From a virus, in the IMG/VR virus record IMGVR_UViG_3300028388_004822, positions 1 through 42,968 of that record: a stretch of DNA of 42,968 bases, one strand, 5' to 3'. The notes under the pieces were generated by a model. That model saw only the letters and a list, made by a program, of their open reading frames with translations, made no database searches and was not told where the DNA came from. Made by a program: the position numbers and the translations under genes. Of the stretch, positions 9,120-18,990 are shown piece by piece (positions within the stretch are counted from its first letter, which is position 1; the number at the start of each line of letters is the position of its first letter).

Positions 9120-9682
9120 TGGCGGTCGTGGTTAAAGGATTAGAGCCGCTCGTCAGAGATCTGCGGGGGATGCCCAAGAAATCTCAAAAAGCACTGCGCG
9201 ATGCGTTGAATATTGTTTTAGACGAATCGATCAAAGAAATTATCAATATCACGAATAGAGAGCTTGGTATAAAAAAGTCGATAGCTCGCCGGCAATTAAC
9301 CGTAAAACGACCAAAGATTATATCCGGCCAGTTGACTCTATTCGCGAAAATCGAAGCGAGTAAGCGGCGGATTCCACTCAGAGAATATAAACCGAGAATC
9401 ATTACAAGATCACCGACGCGCGCAGCGGTCTCTGTGAAAGATCAGATAGGCAAGCCCACCAGGATATCAGGTTCAGCGTTCGTCAATCCTCGCCATAATC
9501 GAAAAGATGTGATGCGGCGGATTACGCGAAGCGGCAAGCGGGTGGGCCGCTTGCCTGTCAATGTGGCGGCGGGTCCGTCTATGGCCGTGCATCTGGGAGC
9601 GATTGTGACACCGTCGTTTCAGCGCAAAAAGGGTGCACGGCTCGCGCAGATTTTTAACGAAGAGTTAAACAATCGACTGTAG
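9119..9682 (+). CDS. Minor tail protein Z-like
   Basis: Basic protein of 187 aa similar in pattern to lambda gpZ, which acts at the head-proximal end of the tail and in DNA connection. Recognisable are the N-terminal GLEPLVRDLRGMPKKSQKAL, the basic middle with KKSIARRQLTVKR and the C-terminal QIFNEELNNRL helix. ATG 9119 overlaps the previous stop. In lambda, Z precedes the tube and chaperones; here it is directly before the tape measure, a common variant. Confidence 0.65.
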   Translation: MAVVVKGLEPLVRDLRGMPKKSQKALRDALNIVLDESIKEIINITNRELGIKKSIARRQLTVKRPKIISGQLTLFAKIEASKRRIPLREYKPRIITRSPTRAAVSVKDQIGKPTRISGSAFVNPRHNRKDVMRRITRSGKRVGRLPVNVAAGPSMAVHLGAIVTPSFQRKKGARLAQIFNEELNNRL

Positions 9683-9684
9683 CG

Positions 9685-12600
9685 ATGGCATCAAAACTTA
9701 CTAATGTCGTAGAGCTGATCTATCTCACCAAAGATTTAGCGTCAGCAAGCGTCGAAAAAATTGTCTCAGCACTGCGCGGGGTGCCTCCAGCCACTGAAGA
9801 TGCTGCCGCCGGCAACAAACAACTGGAAGAGAGCTTCGAGGAAGCAGAAGAAAAAAGCAATCGATTTTCCGAAGCGCTGCGCAAAACCCGCAACTCGATC
9901 GCGGGGTATGCCGCAGCGATTTTTGGACTGAACTCTCTCAGAAAAGGATTTCTTTCGGTACTGGATGCGGGGGCCGATCTCGAAAAGCTCGAAATACAGA
10001 TAAAGCAACTGTACGACACCGCCGAAGAAGGCGGTGCCGCGTTTGCCTGGGTGCGCCAATTCGCCAAAGAAAATCCGACATTCGATGTCACACAGGCGTT
10101 TGTGAAACTCAAGGCGTTCGGTATTGAACCGGCGACCGGCAGCCTGCAGGCGTTGATCGATCAGTCGGCCAAACTGGGCGGGAATCAGCAAACCCTGGAA
10201 GGGTTGATCCTGGCCGTTGGCCAAGCCTGGTCAAAGCAGAAGCTACAAGGTGAAGAAATTCTTCAGTTGGTTGAGCGCGGTGTTCCGGTTTGGGATCTAC
10301 TGGCGAAAGCAACCGGAAAGAACGTACAAGAGCTACAGAAACTCAGCTCTCAAGGCAAGCTGGGGCGTGCTGAAATCAAGCTGTTGCTCGATGAAATCGG
10401 CCGATCCTCGGAAGGATCCGCTAAAGCTCAGCTTGGTACCTTCAGCGGCTTGATCTCCTCGCTTCAAACGCAATACAAACGCTTCCTCGAAATCATCGCC
10501 AATTCCGGCGTACTCGATACCGTCAAACGCCAGCTCGAAGAGTTCAATAACAACATTGAGCAAATGGCCAAATCAGGCCAATTGGACAGACTGGCTAAAG
10601 GGATTGGTGCGGTCATCACCGGCATCATCAATTTTGTGCGCAGTATGGGCGGTACCGGCGTTGTGCTGCTTCAGGTTGTTGTTGCCCTCAAGGCGGTTAC
10701 ATTGGCATTTGGCGGGTTGTTCAGGGCGATCGGGCTTATTCTCCAGGTGGGTTTAATTCTACGGATTGCTGGCTGGGTCAAGGCGCTAAAGGATTACACC
10801 GTCGTCGCTGGAGCCGCAAATGCAGCCACATCGGGCATGAGTACCGCCGCCGGAATTGCTAGTGCCAGCGTAAGCCGTTTTACCGGGCTTATTTTTAGCC
10901 TCGGCAACGCTTTTAAAGGTACGCTGGTGGTTGCGGCGGTGGCCTCGGTCGTTGAAATCATTAAATTCGGGAAATCACTCTATGACGCGGCGGCCGCGGC
11001 CGTAAATCTCAGAGATACGGTCCAGGACATAGAAGGCAATAACGGATTACTGGCCGAAAAAGCGGCGGAGGCAAAAAAGACACTCGCAGACTATGCGGAT
11101 CAGGCCGTATTGACCGGTAATCAACTGCGTGATCTCTCCGAGGAGGAAATTAAGGGATATCAGCGGAGGTTGGAAGCAGCGCGGGATTATTTTCTGGCCG
11201 TACGCGTCGAGGGACAAGCTCTGGGAGATGAGCCTGGCGTTGCAGCGGCAACTGACAAAATAAAGACATACGAACAAGCGTTGCAGGGCGCTTCGGATCG
11301 TTTAAAGCAACTTCAGAGCGACGCTGCCGCCGCTGCCGCCGCACAGGCACAGGCGTTGGCGGATTTGGACAAAAATCTGCGGGCATTGGGGCTGAGTCTA
11401 TCGGAGGTGCAAACCGGTATTAGTGACTCTGAACAAAAAGTCATCGATGCGTTGACCGAGATTACGAAATCCACTGAATTGACCGGGGATATTCTTGGCA
11501 AAGCATTTACTGAAGCATTCGAAAAGGTTGAAAGCCCTAAAGCTATCGAGCAGCTAAAGTCACTGCTGGACCGGCTTAAATCCGATGCCGTGATCGTGAA
11601 AGGGGAGACGGAGGGCCTCAGGCAGGCTGAAGAAGCCTACAATCGAGCATTGGAGGCGCGTGCAAACACGACCAAGACGGCTGTGGATGCACAAAAAGAC
11701 AACGCGGCCGCGTTGGAAGAACTGGCGAAGAAATATCAGGATGCCAGGAACGAAACGGCGCTATTAGAGCAATCCCAGCAGCTCGGCAATGCCACTGCCG
11801 AACAGGTCATCGATGCCCGTCGGCGCGAAGCGGAAGCGCTTCAGGCGTATAACGATGCTCTGGCCGAGGGCGTCGACGCCGCCGAACGATCACTGGCAGC
11901 CCGCGAGCGCGAAACCAACGCGGCAAGCCGGGCGATCGACGTAAAAATCGCTGATGCGCAGGCCGCCGAGCGATCGGCACAGGCCGCCGGCGACGAGGTC
12001 GGCGCGCGCAACGCCCGTGTGCGCGTTCTACAGTTGGAAGCGCAACAGGCGCGCGTATTGGCCGAAGGCCGGCGTCAGGAAGCCGCTGCCGCTGATGCAC
12101 TGATAAAAAAACTGCGAGAACAGGCCGAGGTAGACGGGATTGTCACGGCCGCCGAGGCGGAAGCTATCGCCAGAGCTCAGGAAAGCGCCGATGCGAAACG
12201 TGAACAGGCGCAAATATCCGAAAGCAATGCCCGATCGAAACTCGCCGAGGCGCGAGCGGCAAAAGAAACAACAACCGCGCTGAACAAAGAGGCTGAAGCC
12301 GTTGAAAAGCTCTCACAGGAACAAAAAGCCGCCCAAAAAGCCGCCGCCGATCTCGGCGCGGCGCAGGAATTTCTTTCACAGATCATCGAGGCGCAGGAGA
12401 AACGCCTGGCCGGAGTATCGGAGGCGGCAAAACAGGCGTTTCAGGATCGGCTGACAAACGGCGCCATCACGGCGGCGAATGCGATCGAGACAACGAACGA
12501 AAAGCTGGAGATCGCCAACGATCGCCTGCTGAACAGCCTGCGGATCGAGCGATCGGCGGCGAGCGGCGCATTTACCCAGATTGCGGCTTATTACGGCCGG

Positions 12601-13431
12601 ATAGCGTCCGAAATCGAAGTCACCGCGCTGCGCCAGCAAGGCGCGCTGGAACGCCTGCTTGAATCAGCTGAAAACGGATCCGTCGCGGCGCTGCGTTCGT
12701 TGACAGCGCTCACCGGGGATACCGACCGACTCCGTAACCGGTTTGATCTGCTCGATCAGTCGACACTGGATCACGTCGTGGGCGAAGTCCAGCGGCTTAA
12801 TGGCGAGATCGCACAATCGGCCGACAAGGTCGCATCGCTGCGTGAACGCCTAGCGCAGCTGCAGGGCGATGAGGCCGAGGTACAACGCCTGCGCAATCAA
12901 CGCGAGCTGCTGGAGATCGAGCGGGAACTGGCCGAGGCCCGGGCCAACGGCACCGCCGATGAGATCAAAAACCTTGAAGAAGCCTTACGGCTGCAGAAAC
13001 AAATCAATGAGGAGGAATTGAGGCGGATCGAGGAGCGCAATAAAGAGAAAGGCCGCCAGCGAGACAGCGAACCGGATCGTGACACCGAACGCCCGGCCGG
13101 CGGCAGTGGCAATCTGCCTGATCGCCGCAACGTCGTGCCGATCATTCCACCGGAATCGATCCGCGAGCCACTGCAGGGGGTGAGCGACGACCTGGGGCGG
13201 AAGCTGGACGGTTTCGTCGATAATCTCGATCGGCGCGATCGTATCGAACGCGACGAACGCCGGCGTGATCGCGAGGAGCAGCGTGCTACCCGTCGGGGTA
13301 ACAGCCTCGATACCCGGCCGATTGTCGTGCCGATATCGGAAACGGAAGTCAAACGCGCGGCATTTAGCGGGAGCTTTTACACGAAACATATCGAGCCGGC
13401 GGCGAAGCGTGCAGCGAGGCTGAGTCTGTAA
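9685..13431 (+). CDS. Tail tape measure protein
   Basis: The longest protein of the window, 1248 aa, which sets tail length (roughly 1.5 angstrom per residue, hence a tail near 180 nm) and passes with DNA during ejection. N-terminal helices (1-300) include the tape-measure-type segment ELLQLVERGVPVWDLLAK-like region around residue 190-210. Hydrophobic segments lie between about 310 and 430 (for example GVVLLQVVVALKAVTLAFGG), and the rest is long Ala/Glu/Arg coiled coil. The C terminus is unusually rich in Asp/Arg (about residues 1110-1220). It starts 2 bp after the gpZ stop. Confidence 0.93.
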   Translation: MASKLTNVVELIYLTKDLASASVEKIVSALRGVPPATEDAAAGNKQLEESFEEAEEKSNRFSEALRKTRNSIAGYAAAIFGLNSLRKGFLSVLDAGADLEKLEIQIKQLYDTAEEGGAAFAWVRQFAKENPTFDVTQAFVKLKAFGIEPATGSLQALIDQSAKLGGNQQTLEGLILAVGQAWSKQKLQGEEILQLVERGVPVWDLLAKATGKNVQELQKLSSQGKLGRAEIKLLLDEIGRSSEGSAKAQLGTFSGLISSLQTQYKRFLEIIANSGVLDTVKRQLEEFNNNIEQMAKSGQLDRLAKGIGAVITGIINFVRSMGGTGVVLLQVVVALKAVTLAFGGLFRAIGLILQVGLILRIAGWVKALKDYTVVAGAANAATSGMSTAAGIASASVSRFTGLIFSLGNAFKGTLVVAAVASVVEIIKFGKSLYDAAAAAVNLRDTVQDIEGNNGLLAEKAAEAKKTLADYADQAVLTGNQLRDLSEEEIKGYQRRLEAARDYFLAVRVEGQALGDEPGVAAATDKIKTYEQALQGASDRLKQLQSDAAAAAAAQAQALADLDKNLRALGLSLSEVQTGISDSEQKVIDALTEITKSTELTGDILGKAFTEAFEKVESPKAIEQLKSLLDRLKSDAVIVKGETEGLRQAEEAYNRALEARANTTKTAVDAQKDNAAALEELAKKYQDARNETALLEQSQQLGNATAEQVIDARRREAEALQAYNDALAEGVDAAERSLAARERETNAASRAIDVKIADAQAAERSAQAAGDEVGARNARVRVLQLEAQQARVLAEGRRQEAAAADALIKKLREQAEVDGIVTAAEAEAIARAQESADAKREQAQISESNARSKLAEARAAKETTTALNKEAEAVEKLSQEQKAAQKAAADLGAAQEFLSQIIEAQEKRLAGVSEAAKQAFQDRLTNGAITAANAIETTNEKLEIANDRLLNSLRIERSAASGAFTQIAAYYGRIASEIEVTALRQQGALERLLESAENGSVAALRSLTALTGDTDRLRNRFDLLDQSTLDHVVGEVQRLNGEIAQSADKVASLRERLAQLQGDEAEVQRLRNQRELLEIERELAEARANGTADEIKNLEEALRLQKQINEEELRRIEERNKEKGRQRDSEPDRDTERPAGGSGNLPDRRNVVPIIPPESIREPLQGVSDDLGRKLDGFVDNLDRRDRIERDERRRDREEQRATRRGNSLDTRPIVVPISETEVKRAAFSGSFYTKHIEPAAKRAARLSL

Positions 13432-16400
13432 TGGCCAGACGCCAGGCGATCCTCAGCAACAAAGACAACCTGATCCGCACGGCGACGCTCACGGCGACGA
13501 CGCCGAAAGCATCGGTCAATACCGTGCGCCCGATACCGACCACGCGCAGCGGTACCGGGAAGGTCAAGCTGATCGCCAATCCCGGCTACACCGGCGCCGC
13601 CGATGCGCAGTTCGATGTGCGCATCAGTAAAAACGGCACCGCGCCGCGCGTATCGACGCCGATCTACACCGGCGCCGGCAACGGCCGCATGACCGATCTA
13701 GCGGTCGGCGCCGGCATCGATGAGCAGACCATTACCTGTACGCTGATCAATCTCGGTACCGACAGCGCGGCGGCGACCGCGCCGTTTTTTCACGGCACGC
13801 TGACCGCCCGGCAGGAAGGCGCCGCGGGTAACGACATTACCGTGACCGTTAACCCAGCGAACCCCGGGGGCGGACTCGGGCCGATCACCCGCACGGCGAC
13901 CAGTTTCAGCGTGCTGTCGGAGATCCCGGCCGGCACAAAACGTTTGGTGTTTACCGGGCAACCGAGCAGCCAATATAACTACGGCGGACTGCCGTTACTT
14001 GCCAACGGTTACCTCGACCCGGCTACGCCGCGTATCCAGTTTGGCGGGTTCCCCAAGATCTACCGCCAGTTTCAGCGCACTGAAAACGGTGATCCGGTGT
14101 TTTATCTCGATGCCGAGACCACCCGCGCGATCCCGGCCGGCACGGTCGTGTATTCGGTGACCGGGGCCTATGAGGTGGTAGTCAGCGACGGGACCACAAC
14201 GGAAACGTACAGCGACATCGTCACGACGTTCGATCTGCTGTCGCGGATTCTGGCGTCACAGCTGGTCGAGTTCGAGGGCGTTGTGACGGACGATCGCACG
14301 CCGGACGGCATGGCCAGTGAGGAGATGCCGCTGCGTACCACATCGACCGCGCTCAACCCGATGGCCACGGTCGCGAACAACGACCGGCAGCTACCACCGC
14401 TGGTCGGTGTGAGCTCAGGGGCAGGAGCCCCGACACAGACGATCACGATCGAGTGCGCGGACAACACGACGCTCGGCGCCGAAAAATGGTCGGTAGCCGG
14501 CTCGGTCTCCAAGGCGCTCGGTACCGCCACGACCGGGCAGGCGTTCGCGAGCTCGGCGATCGCGTTTTCGATTCCGCCGAAATCACCGGACGATACGACC
14601 GGCGAATCCGACAGTCCGCCGATCCAGGGTGAACTGCATCTGCAGAGTAATTTCGCGGCCGACGACAATAACACGGCAATACATCCGGTCGCCTGCCTGC
14701 ACTCCTGGGGGCTGGGGCCAAATGCACGGCCGATGACGATCACGATGACCTACAAGCTGCGGCCTGATCCGACCTGCGAATGCGGCAATCAGGGCGTGCA
14801 GGGGTCGCTTAATCCGGCCTGTTTCGGGGCTGAATCCATCAATTTTTCCGCGCTCGGCGCGACAGGGGGTGAAGCGTTGGAACCCATACCTACGGATATC
14901 GCAGCCCGCATTGTGAGTGCTCGATCATGGCATCGGGATAGGTTGGATGCAATCATCACCATCAGCTCGACGGTTGGCGGGCAGATCGAGAGTTCGCAGC
15001 ATCCGACAACATCAATGGCCAACAATGCGACGCTATTCGATAACTTGTTGGCGACGTTGGAATCGTTTTTATACTCGATGTCGTCGGCGAAAGCCGCGAG
15101 CCTGATCGATCAGTCAGCGTTCGACGCCGGCATGTCGAGTTACGATACTATCTTTTCGCAGCTGCAGAGTGATGCGGATGTCGACAACGTCGACCAATTC
15201 GTCGACCTATCCGATTTGCTTTCCTCGGGTGATTTTTACCCGCGCAAATACCGCGGCCGACTCAATGTCGTATTAGCCGCAGCGGGGTTGCAGCCAAATT
15301 TTAATGAACCCAGCACCGGAGAAACGGGCGCCGGCCAGTGCTGGGTGGATCATGGCGATACCCACTGGTGGGAAGTTCTCACAAGCGAAGGCCAAGAATG
15401 GGCGCCTATGTTTACCGGCCACCCGTATTACAGCGTCGTGGAGACGCGTAAGAACGGCGTGGTGACCTACGAGGCGCTGAATATTCTCGGCGTGCATATC
15501 GAGATTAACTGCCCGGGATCGCTGCAAGTCGGCGATACACTGGAACTCACCATCCAGGGCGGCGCCAACGGCGAAGGCGGTGTCATCGATAACCGCTTTT
15601 ATCAGAAAGGCGACAAGTACCAGATCGACGTGATCTTCGGCAATGACCTGGCCTTGCAGGGCGGCATCGATGGCGACGACACCCACACCTGGGCGGTAGC
15701 CGGCTCGGTCGACGGTGCGAAAGCGGATTACGCCGTCGTCGACGGAGCTGAAGCACTGTATGACAACGGCGGCGCCGGCGACGTGCAGTTTAAGATTTTC
15801 CGAGGCGGCCGGCCGGCCGCGCTGCGCGACAAAATCACATTCACGATCGAGAAAGCCCGCTACGAGTGGCGCAAGGACGGCGGCGCATGGAACGGTCCGA
15901 CGAATCTGCCAGCGGCCGCGACACCGATGACCGACGGGCTGAACATTCAATTCGACCCCGGGATCGCCGCGCCGAACTGGGGCGATCAGGATATCTATTC
16001 GTTCAACGCGATCGCACGTTATAAGCCCGGCCACATCCAGGCGCCGGGGCACGGCACTTACCAGTTCGATGGGGCAACCGCGATCATCACGGCCGATTTC
16101 GGAGCACCGCAGCCGATCAGCATCGTCGCGCTGCCGGTGCTGCGGGATATGCCGGCCGGCGGTTCGGTGACGCTGGAGGGCTTGAGCGGCGCCGACGCGG
16201 TGCTGTGGACATTCTCGATGACATCGCGCGAGGGCATGCTAATCGATTGGTTCGAGACGGGTGATGATCCGATCGATATTCCGGCGAACAAACTGCGGGT
16301 CACATTCGCTACGGCGACCGATACCAAAATCGGCTGGATCTTCGCCGGCCCGCCGGTGATGCCGGCGTACGGCTGTGAGCGTAGCTATATCAGTCCAGCG

Positions 16401-16727
16401 TTTTTGATGGGTGGCGACACGGATACCGCGCAGCTGTTTTTCGGATCAGGCTACGGCGGGCTGTTCGAATGGGATCGCGACTTAGGTTTCGATGATCTCA
16501 AGGCGCTGTACGGATTGATCGACTACGCCAAGCGCCAAAACAACGAACCGGTGGTGGCGATCTCCGACCCGGACGAGCTCGACATCGTCGCGATGATGCG
16601 CATCGATACGGATTCGATCCAGGTCGATCACGTGAGCGATTACCGAAAGTTCGAGCGCACGTTGAGCGATTATCGCGGTAAAGGCGCGTCGCTTAGTCTG
16701 CCGTTCGCGCCGGTGTATCAACCGTGA
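13431..16727 (+). CDS. Large tail-tip/central structural protein
   Basis: Protein of 1098 aa, mostly beta-rich with many Gly, Thr and Asp residues, directly after the tape measure (ATG overlaps the TAA stop). Its place corresponds to the distal tail or tip proteins. There are repeated ConA/Ig-like stretches, for example GAANGEGGVIDNRFYQKGD near residue 710 and a second related block, KARYEWRKDGGAWNG, near residue 805. A Cys-rich segment (CECGNQGVQG) is near residue 450. The C-terminal part, with an LSDYRGKGASLSLPF end, resembles other phages of this kind. A precise role (tip, adhesin or fibre base) cannot be read from sequence. Confidence 0.7.
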   Translation: MARRQAILSNKDNLIRTATLTATTPKASVNTVRPIPTTRSGTGKVKLIANPGYTGAADAQFDVRISKNGTAPRVSTPIYTGAGNGRMTDLAVGAGIDEQTITCTLINLGTDSAAATAPFFHGTLTARQEGAAGNDITVTVNPANPGGGLGPITRTATSFSVLSEIPAGTKRLVFTGQPSSQYNYGGLPLLANGYLDPATPRIQFGGFPKIYRQFQRTENGDPVFYLDAETTRAIPAGTVVYSVTGAYEVVVSDGTTTETYSDIVTTFDLLSRILASQLVEFEGVVTDDRTPDGMASEEMPLRTTSTALNPMATVANNDRQLPPLVGVSSGAGAPTQTITIECADNTTLGAEKWSVAGSVSKALGTATTGQAFASSAIAFSIPPKSPDDTTGESDSPPIQGELHLQSNFAADDNNTAIHPVACLHSWGLGPNARPMTITMTYKLRPDPTCECGNQGVQGSLNPACFGAESINFSALGATGGEALEPIPTDIAARIVSARSWHRDRLDAIITISSTVGGQIESSQHPTTSMANNATLFDNLLATLESFLYSMSSAKAASLIDQSAFDAGMSSYDTIFSQLQSDADVDNVDQFVDLSDLLSSGDFYPRKYRGRLNVVLAAAGLQPNFNEPSTGETGAGQCWVDHGDTHWWEVLTSEGQEWAPMFTGHPYYSVVETRKNGVVTYEALNILGVHIEINCPGSLQVGDTLELTIQGGANGEGGVIDNRFYQKGDKYQIDVIFGNDLALQGGIDGDDTHTWAVAGSVDGAKADYAVVDGAEALYDNGGAGDVQFKIFRGGRPAALRDKITFTIEKARYEWRKDGGAWNGPTNLPAAATPMTDGLNIQFDPGIAAPNWGDQDIYSFNAIARYKPGHIQAPGHGTYQFDGATAIITADFGAPQPISIVALPVLRDMPAGGSVTLEGLSGADAVLWTFSMTSREGMLIDWFETGDDPIDIPANKLRVTFATATDTKIGWIFAGPPVMPAYGCERSYISPAFLMGGDTDTAQLFFGSGYGGLFEWDRDLGFDDLKALYGLIDYAKRQNNEPVVAISDPDELDIVAMMRIDTDSIQVDHVSDYRKFERTLSDYRGKGASLSLPFAPVYQP

Positions 16728-17041
16728 TGCATCTGATCCTGCTCGATCCCGTGCCGGTGTGCCTGTACATGCCGGGCGACCCGGAGCCGGCCGGCTTCGA
16801 CGGCCTGGCCTATCCGTATCTGCTCGACCCGGGGGAAACGCAGGAAAGCGCGGATTGGGAAACCGGCGGCACGGTGCCGAATCACAACGTGACGCTACTC
16901 AATCAGGCCGGTGAAGCCACCGCGCTACTCGCGATCCCGCCGATCAGCGCCCGGCTGGAGGAGGACGGCCAGGTGCTGTTCGAAGGCCGTATCGGCGGTA
17001 TCACGCTGTCGGATACCTGCCGGCTGGAGCTGGTCGCATGA
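16724..17041 (+). CDS. Small tail-tip protein, function unknown
   Basis: Protein of 105 aa. GTG 16724 (or ATG 16727) overlaps the stop of the large tip protein, and its own stop overlaps the next gene (ATGA), so it is part of a tightly coupled tip-assembly block. Segments such as NHNVTLLNQAGEATALLAIPP and QVLFEGRIGGI suggest a small beta domain paired with the following hub-like protein. No family recognised. Confidence 0.65.
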   Translation: MMHLILLDPVPVCLYMPGDPEPAGFDGLAYPYLLDPGETQESADWETGGTVPNHNVTLLNQAGEATALLAIPPISARLEEDGQVLFEGRIGGITLSDTCRLELVA

Positions 17042-18363
17042 GCCTGGCGCAGGCGCTGACCCGGCCGGTACCGCTGCGCACATCGGCGGTATGGCCGTTC
17101 TATCGCCGCATCGAGCCGCTGCGGGTCGGTTATGGCACGATCAGCCTGCAACCGATGCAGTACGACCGTGACCGGCATTTCTTCTTCCTGCTCGATCACG
17201 CGGTGACGGTGATCGGCGTCACCCGCAATGATGAGCCTTACGGCAACTGGGCGCTGCACAATCGGGCCGACGAGCAGGGCGAAACGATCTCGCTGCTCGA
17301 ACTCGGCGACGCACTGGAGGCCGACGAATCGTTGATCGTCGAGTTACGCGGGCGCACCGATCCGGTGACCGGCCGGCTGATCACGAATCCGGCCGAGGTG
17401 CTGCGTGATCTGCTGACCGAGGTCAGCGGCTATACGATCGATTCGAGCCGGTTTATCGAGTTCGCCGACGAGTGCGACGCGCAGCACATCACGATTGCAG
17501 GCCTCATCGATCAATCACAGCCGACGTTACGCGCGACGATCGCCGAGATCATGCGTAGCATCGGTGCGTTATGGGCGATCAACGGCGATCGCATCGCGCG
17601 GTTGTTTCCGCTGCCGGCGCTCGATCCGGATGAAATGATCTACGGCCACTTCAACGGCCGGCCGACAGCACTTGGGCTACGCGACAGCCAGGCACATACC
17701 GCCGATTACGACCCGGTGAAACGCATCACGGAACTGCAGATCGATTACGACTACAACTGGGCAGAAGGCGCACACCGCCAGTCCGTGACGTTGCGGGTCG
17801 ATGCGCAGACATTCGAAGACGTCGGCCGCCAGCCGGAGCAGATCGATGCACGCTGGTTGAGTAGCTCCGCGGCCGCCGATGCGCTGGGCGATCGGCTATT
17901 GAAGTGGCTCGGCCGGCCGCGCTGGTCGGTAAGCTTCCAGGCGATCGACGGCGGGGTGGTACCGGTGAAGCAGATCCCCGACGGTGGACTGATCTCGCTC
18001 AGCGATATCGCTATCAGCCCGCTTAGCGGGCTTTACGTTGTGCAGTCGAAGAGCGTGGATCATGACAGCGGCGCCACGGTGCTGTCGGCCGAAGGGGCGA
18101 TCGGGCCGGTACCGGCCGTGCAGATCGTGCAGCGCTCGGTGCGAATTGGGCAGACGACGAGTGAGTTTTATTTCGTCCGCCAGGGCGAAACCGCGGTGAT
18201 CACGACGACGCCGGGGGCGACTGTCACGCTGAACGGGCAAACGGTGATCGCCGGCGCCGGCGGCCGCGCCTTTTTCCCAAACACGCCGCCGGGTACATAT
18301 GAATTGCGTATCACGCTGGCAGGCTTCGATGAGCTGCTGTTGCCGGAGGTTAAGATTCCGTGA
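17038..18363 (+). CDS. Tail hub/tip-like protein with C-terminal PEGA-like domain
   Basis: Protein of 441 aa. Residues 100-330 have the mixed layout of hub proteins around the tail tip (TVIGVTRNDEPYGNWALHN, then helical segments before DPVKRITELQIDYDYNW). The last 70 residues form a small beta domain with GATVTLNGQTVIAGAGG and PGTYELRITLAGF, a PEGA-like fold found in surface and virion proteins. It starts ATGA-coupled to the 105 aa protein and ends GTGA-coupled to the next gene. The hub role is inferred from position. Confidence 0.6.
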   Translation: MSLAQALTRPVPLRTSAVWPFYRRIEPLRVGYGTISLQPMQYDRDRHFFFLLDHAVTVIGVTRNDEPYGNWALHNRADEQGETISLLELGDALEADESLIVELRGRTDPVTGRLITNPAEVLRDLLTEVSGYTIDSSRFIEFADECDAQHITIAGLIDQSQPTLRATIAEIMRSIGALWAINGDRIARLFPLPALDPDEMIYGHFNGRPTALGLRDSQAHTADYDPVKRITELQIDYDYNWAEGAHRQSVTLRVDAQTFEDVGRQPEQIDARWLSSSAAADALGDRLLKWLGRPRWSVSFQAIDGGVVPVKQIPDGGLISLSDIAISPLSGLYVVQSKSVDHDSGATVLSAEGAIGPVPAVQIVQRSVRIGQTTSEFYFVRQGETAVITTTPGATVTLNGQTVIAGAGGRAFFPNTPPGTYELRITLAGFDELLLPEVKIP

Positions 18364-18878
18364 AACGCCACGGCCGAGCGCCGCAGATCAATACGATTCC
18401 AGGCCAAGAGTTCGCGTTGAAAGCAACATTGCGGAAGCTTCTGCCGCCGCCGGAGCCGGAGCTGGAACCGCCGCCGGTCGCCGGCGAATGTGTCTGTGAT
18501 GTGACGGGCATCTTCTGGGAAGCAGGAGATATATTTTTAAATGACCCAGGCAATTACAGTAAAACAAGCCAGATCCTACTTGGCGGGGCGGGGTTCGAGG
18601 ACAATATGCCAAAGGCGGCGTTGGTCGGGAATACCTGCCCAGGGGCGGATCTGTCAGGAATCACCGCGTCATGGAGCGGCGGCCCCAAGCCTCCGAAGTA
18701 CGAAATCGTCACAATAGATCAAGTGTGGGCGCTTGTTGTGACGGAGATGTTCGACGACGGAACAGGTGAGGGCGGCGGAACACTGACCGTATCCGGGTCA
18801 ATCGTTTGCGGCGAAGAGACGATTAATGTCGGCAGTATTACGCTGCAGCTATTATTCGAAGGTCCCGGTGAAGGGTGA
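18360..18878 (+). CDS. Tail-region protein with proline-rich segment, unknown function
   Basis: Protein of 172 aa starting with GTG overlapped with the upstream stop. It has a basic N terminus, a proline/glutamate stretch (LPPPEPELEPPPVAG, about residues 28-42), then a beta-prone domain with several Cys residues (C44, C46, C93, C151 approximately). It probably belongs to the tail tip. No family recognised. Confidence 0.55.
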   Translation: MKRHGRAPQINTIPGQEFALKATLRKLLPPPEPELEPPPVAGECVCDVTGIFWEAGDIFLNDPGNYSKTSQILLGGAGFEDNMPKAALVGNTCPGADLSGITASWSGGPKPPKYEIVTIDQVWALVVTEMFDDGTGEGGGTLTVSGSIVCGEETINVGSITLQLLFEGPGEG

Positions 18879-18879
18879 T

Positions 18880-18990
18880 ATGAGCCTATTTGTTTTCGCT
18901 CTGCTTCTGCTGGCCGTCTGCGTTTTGGCGCTGGCGATGGGCTGCGCCTACATGGGCGATGACGAGGATGACGATGACGATTGCCTCTGA
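18880..18990 (+). CDS. Small membrane protein with acidic tail
   Basis: ORF of 36 aa: one hydrophobic helix (FVFALLLLAVCVLALAMG) followed by CAYM and an Asp/Glu run. The stretch LAMGC before the acidic tail weakly resembles a lipobox. AAGGGTG directly precedes ATG 18880. It overlaps the sulfotransferase start by 23 bases and lies between tail genes, so a role in the membrane (superinfection exclusion, anchoring or lysis) is possible but unproven. Confidence 0.45.
   Translation: MSLFVFALLLLAVCVLALAMGCAYMGDDEDDDDDCL

Noticed and set aside
12897-13352. Arg/Ser-rich minus-strand ORF in the tape measure gene
   Set aside because: Low-complexity product caused by the Asp/Arg-rich coding strand.
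18017-18036. AGCCCGC/GCGGGCT hairpin followed by TT in the hub gene
   Set aside because: It lies within coding sequence and has no real T-run, so it is not accepted as a terminator.
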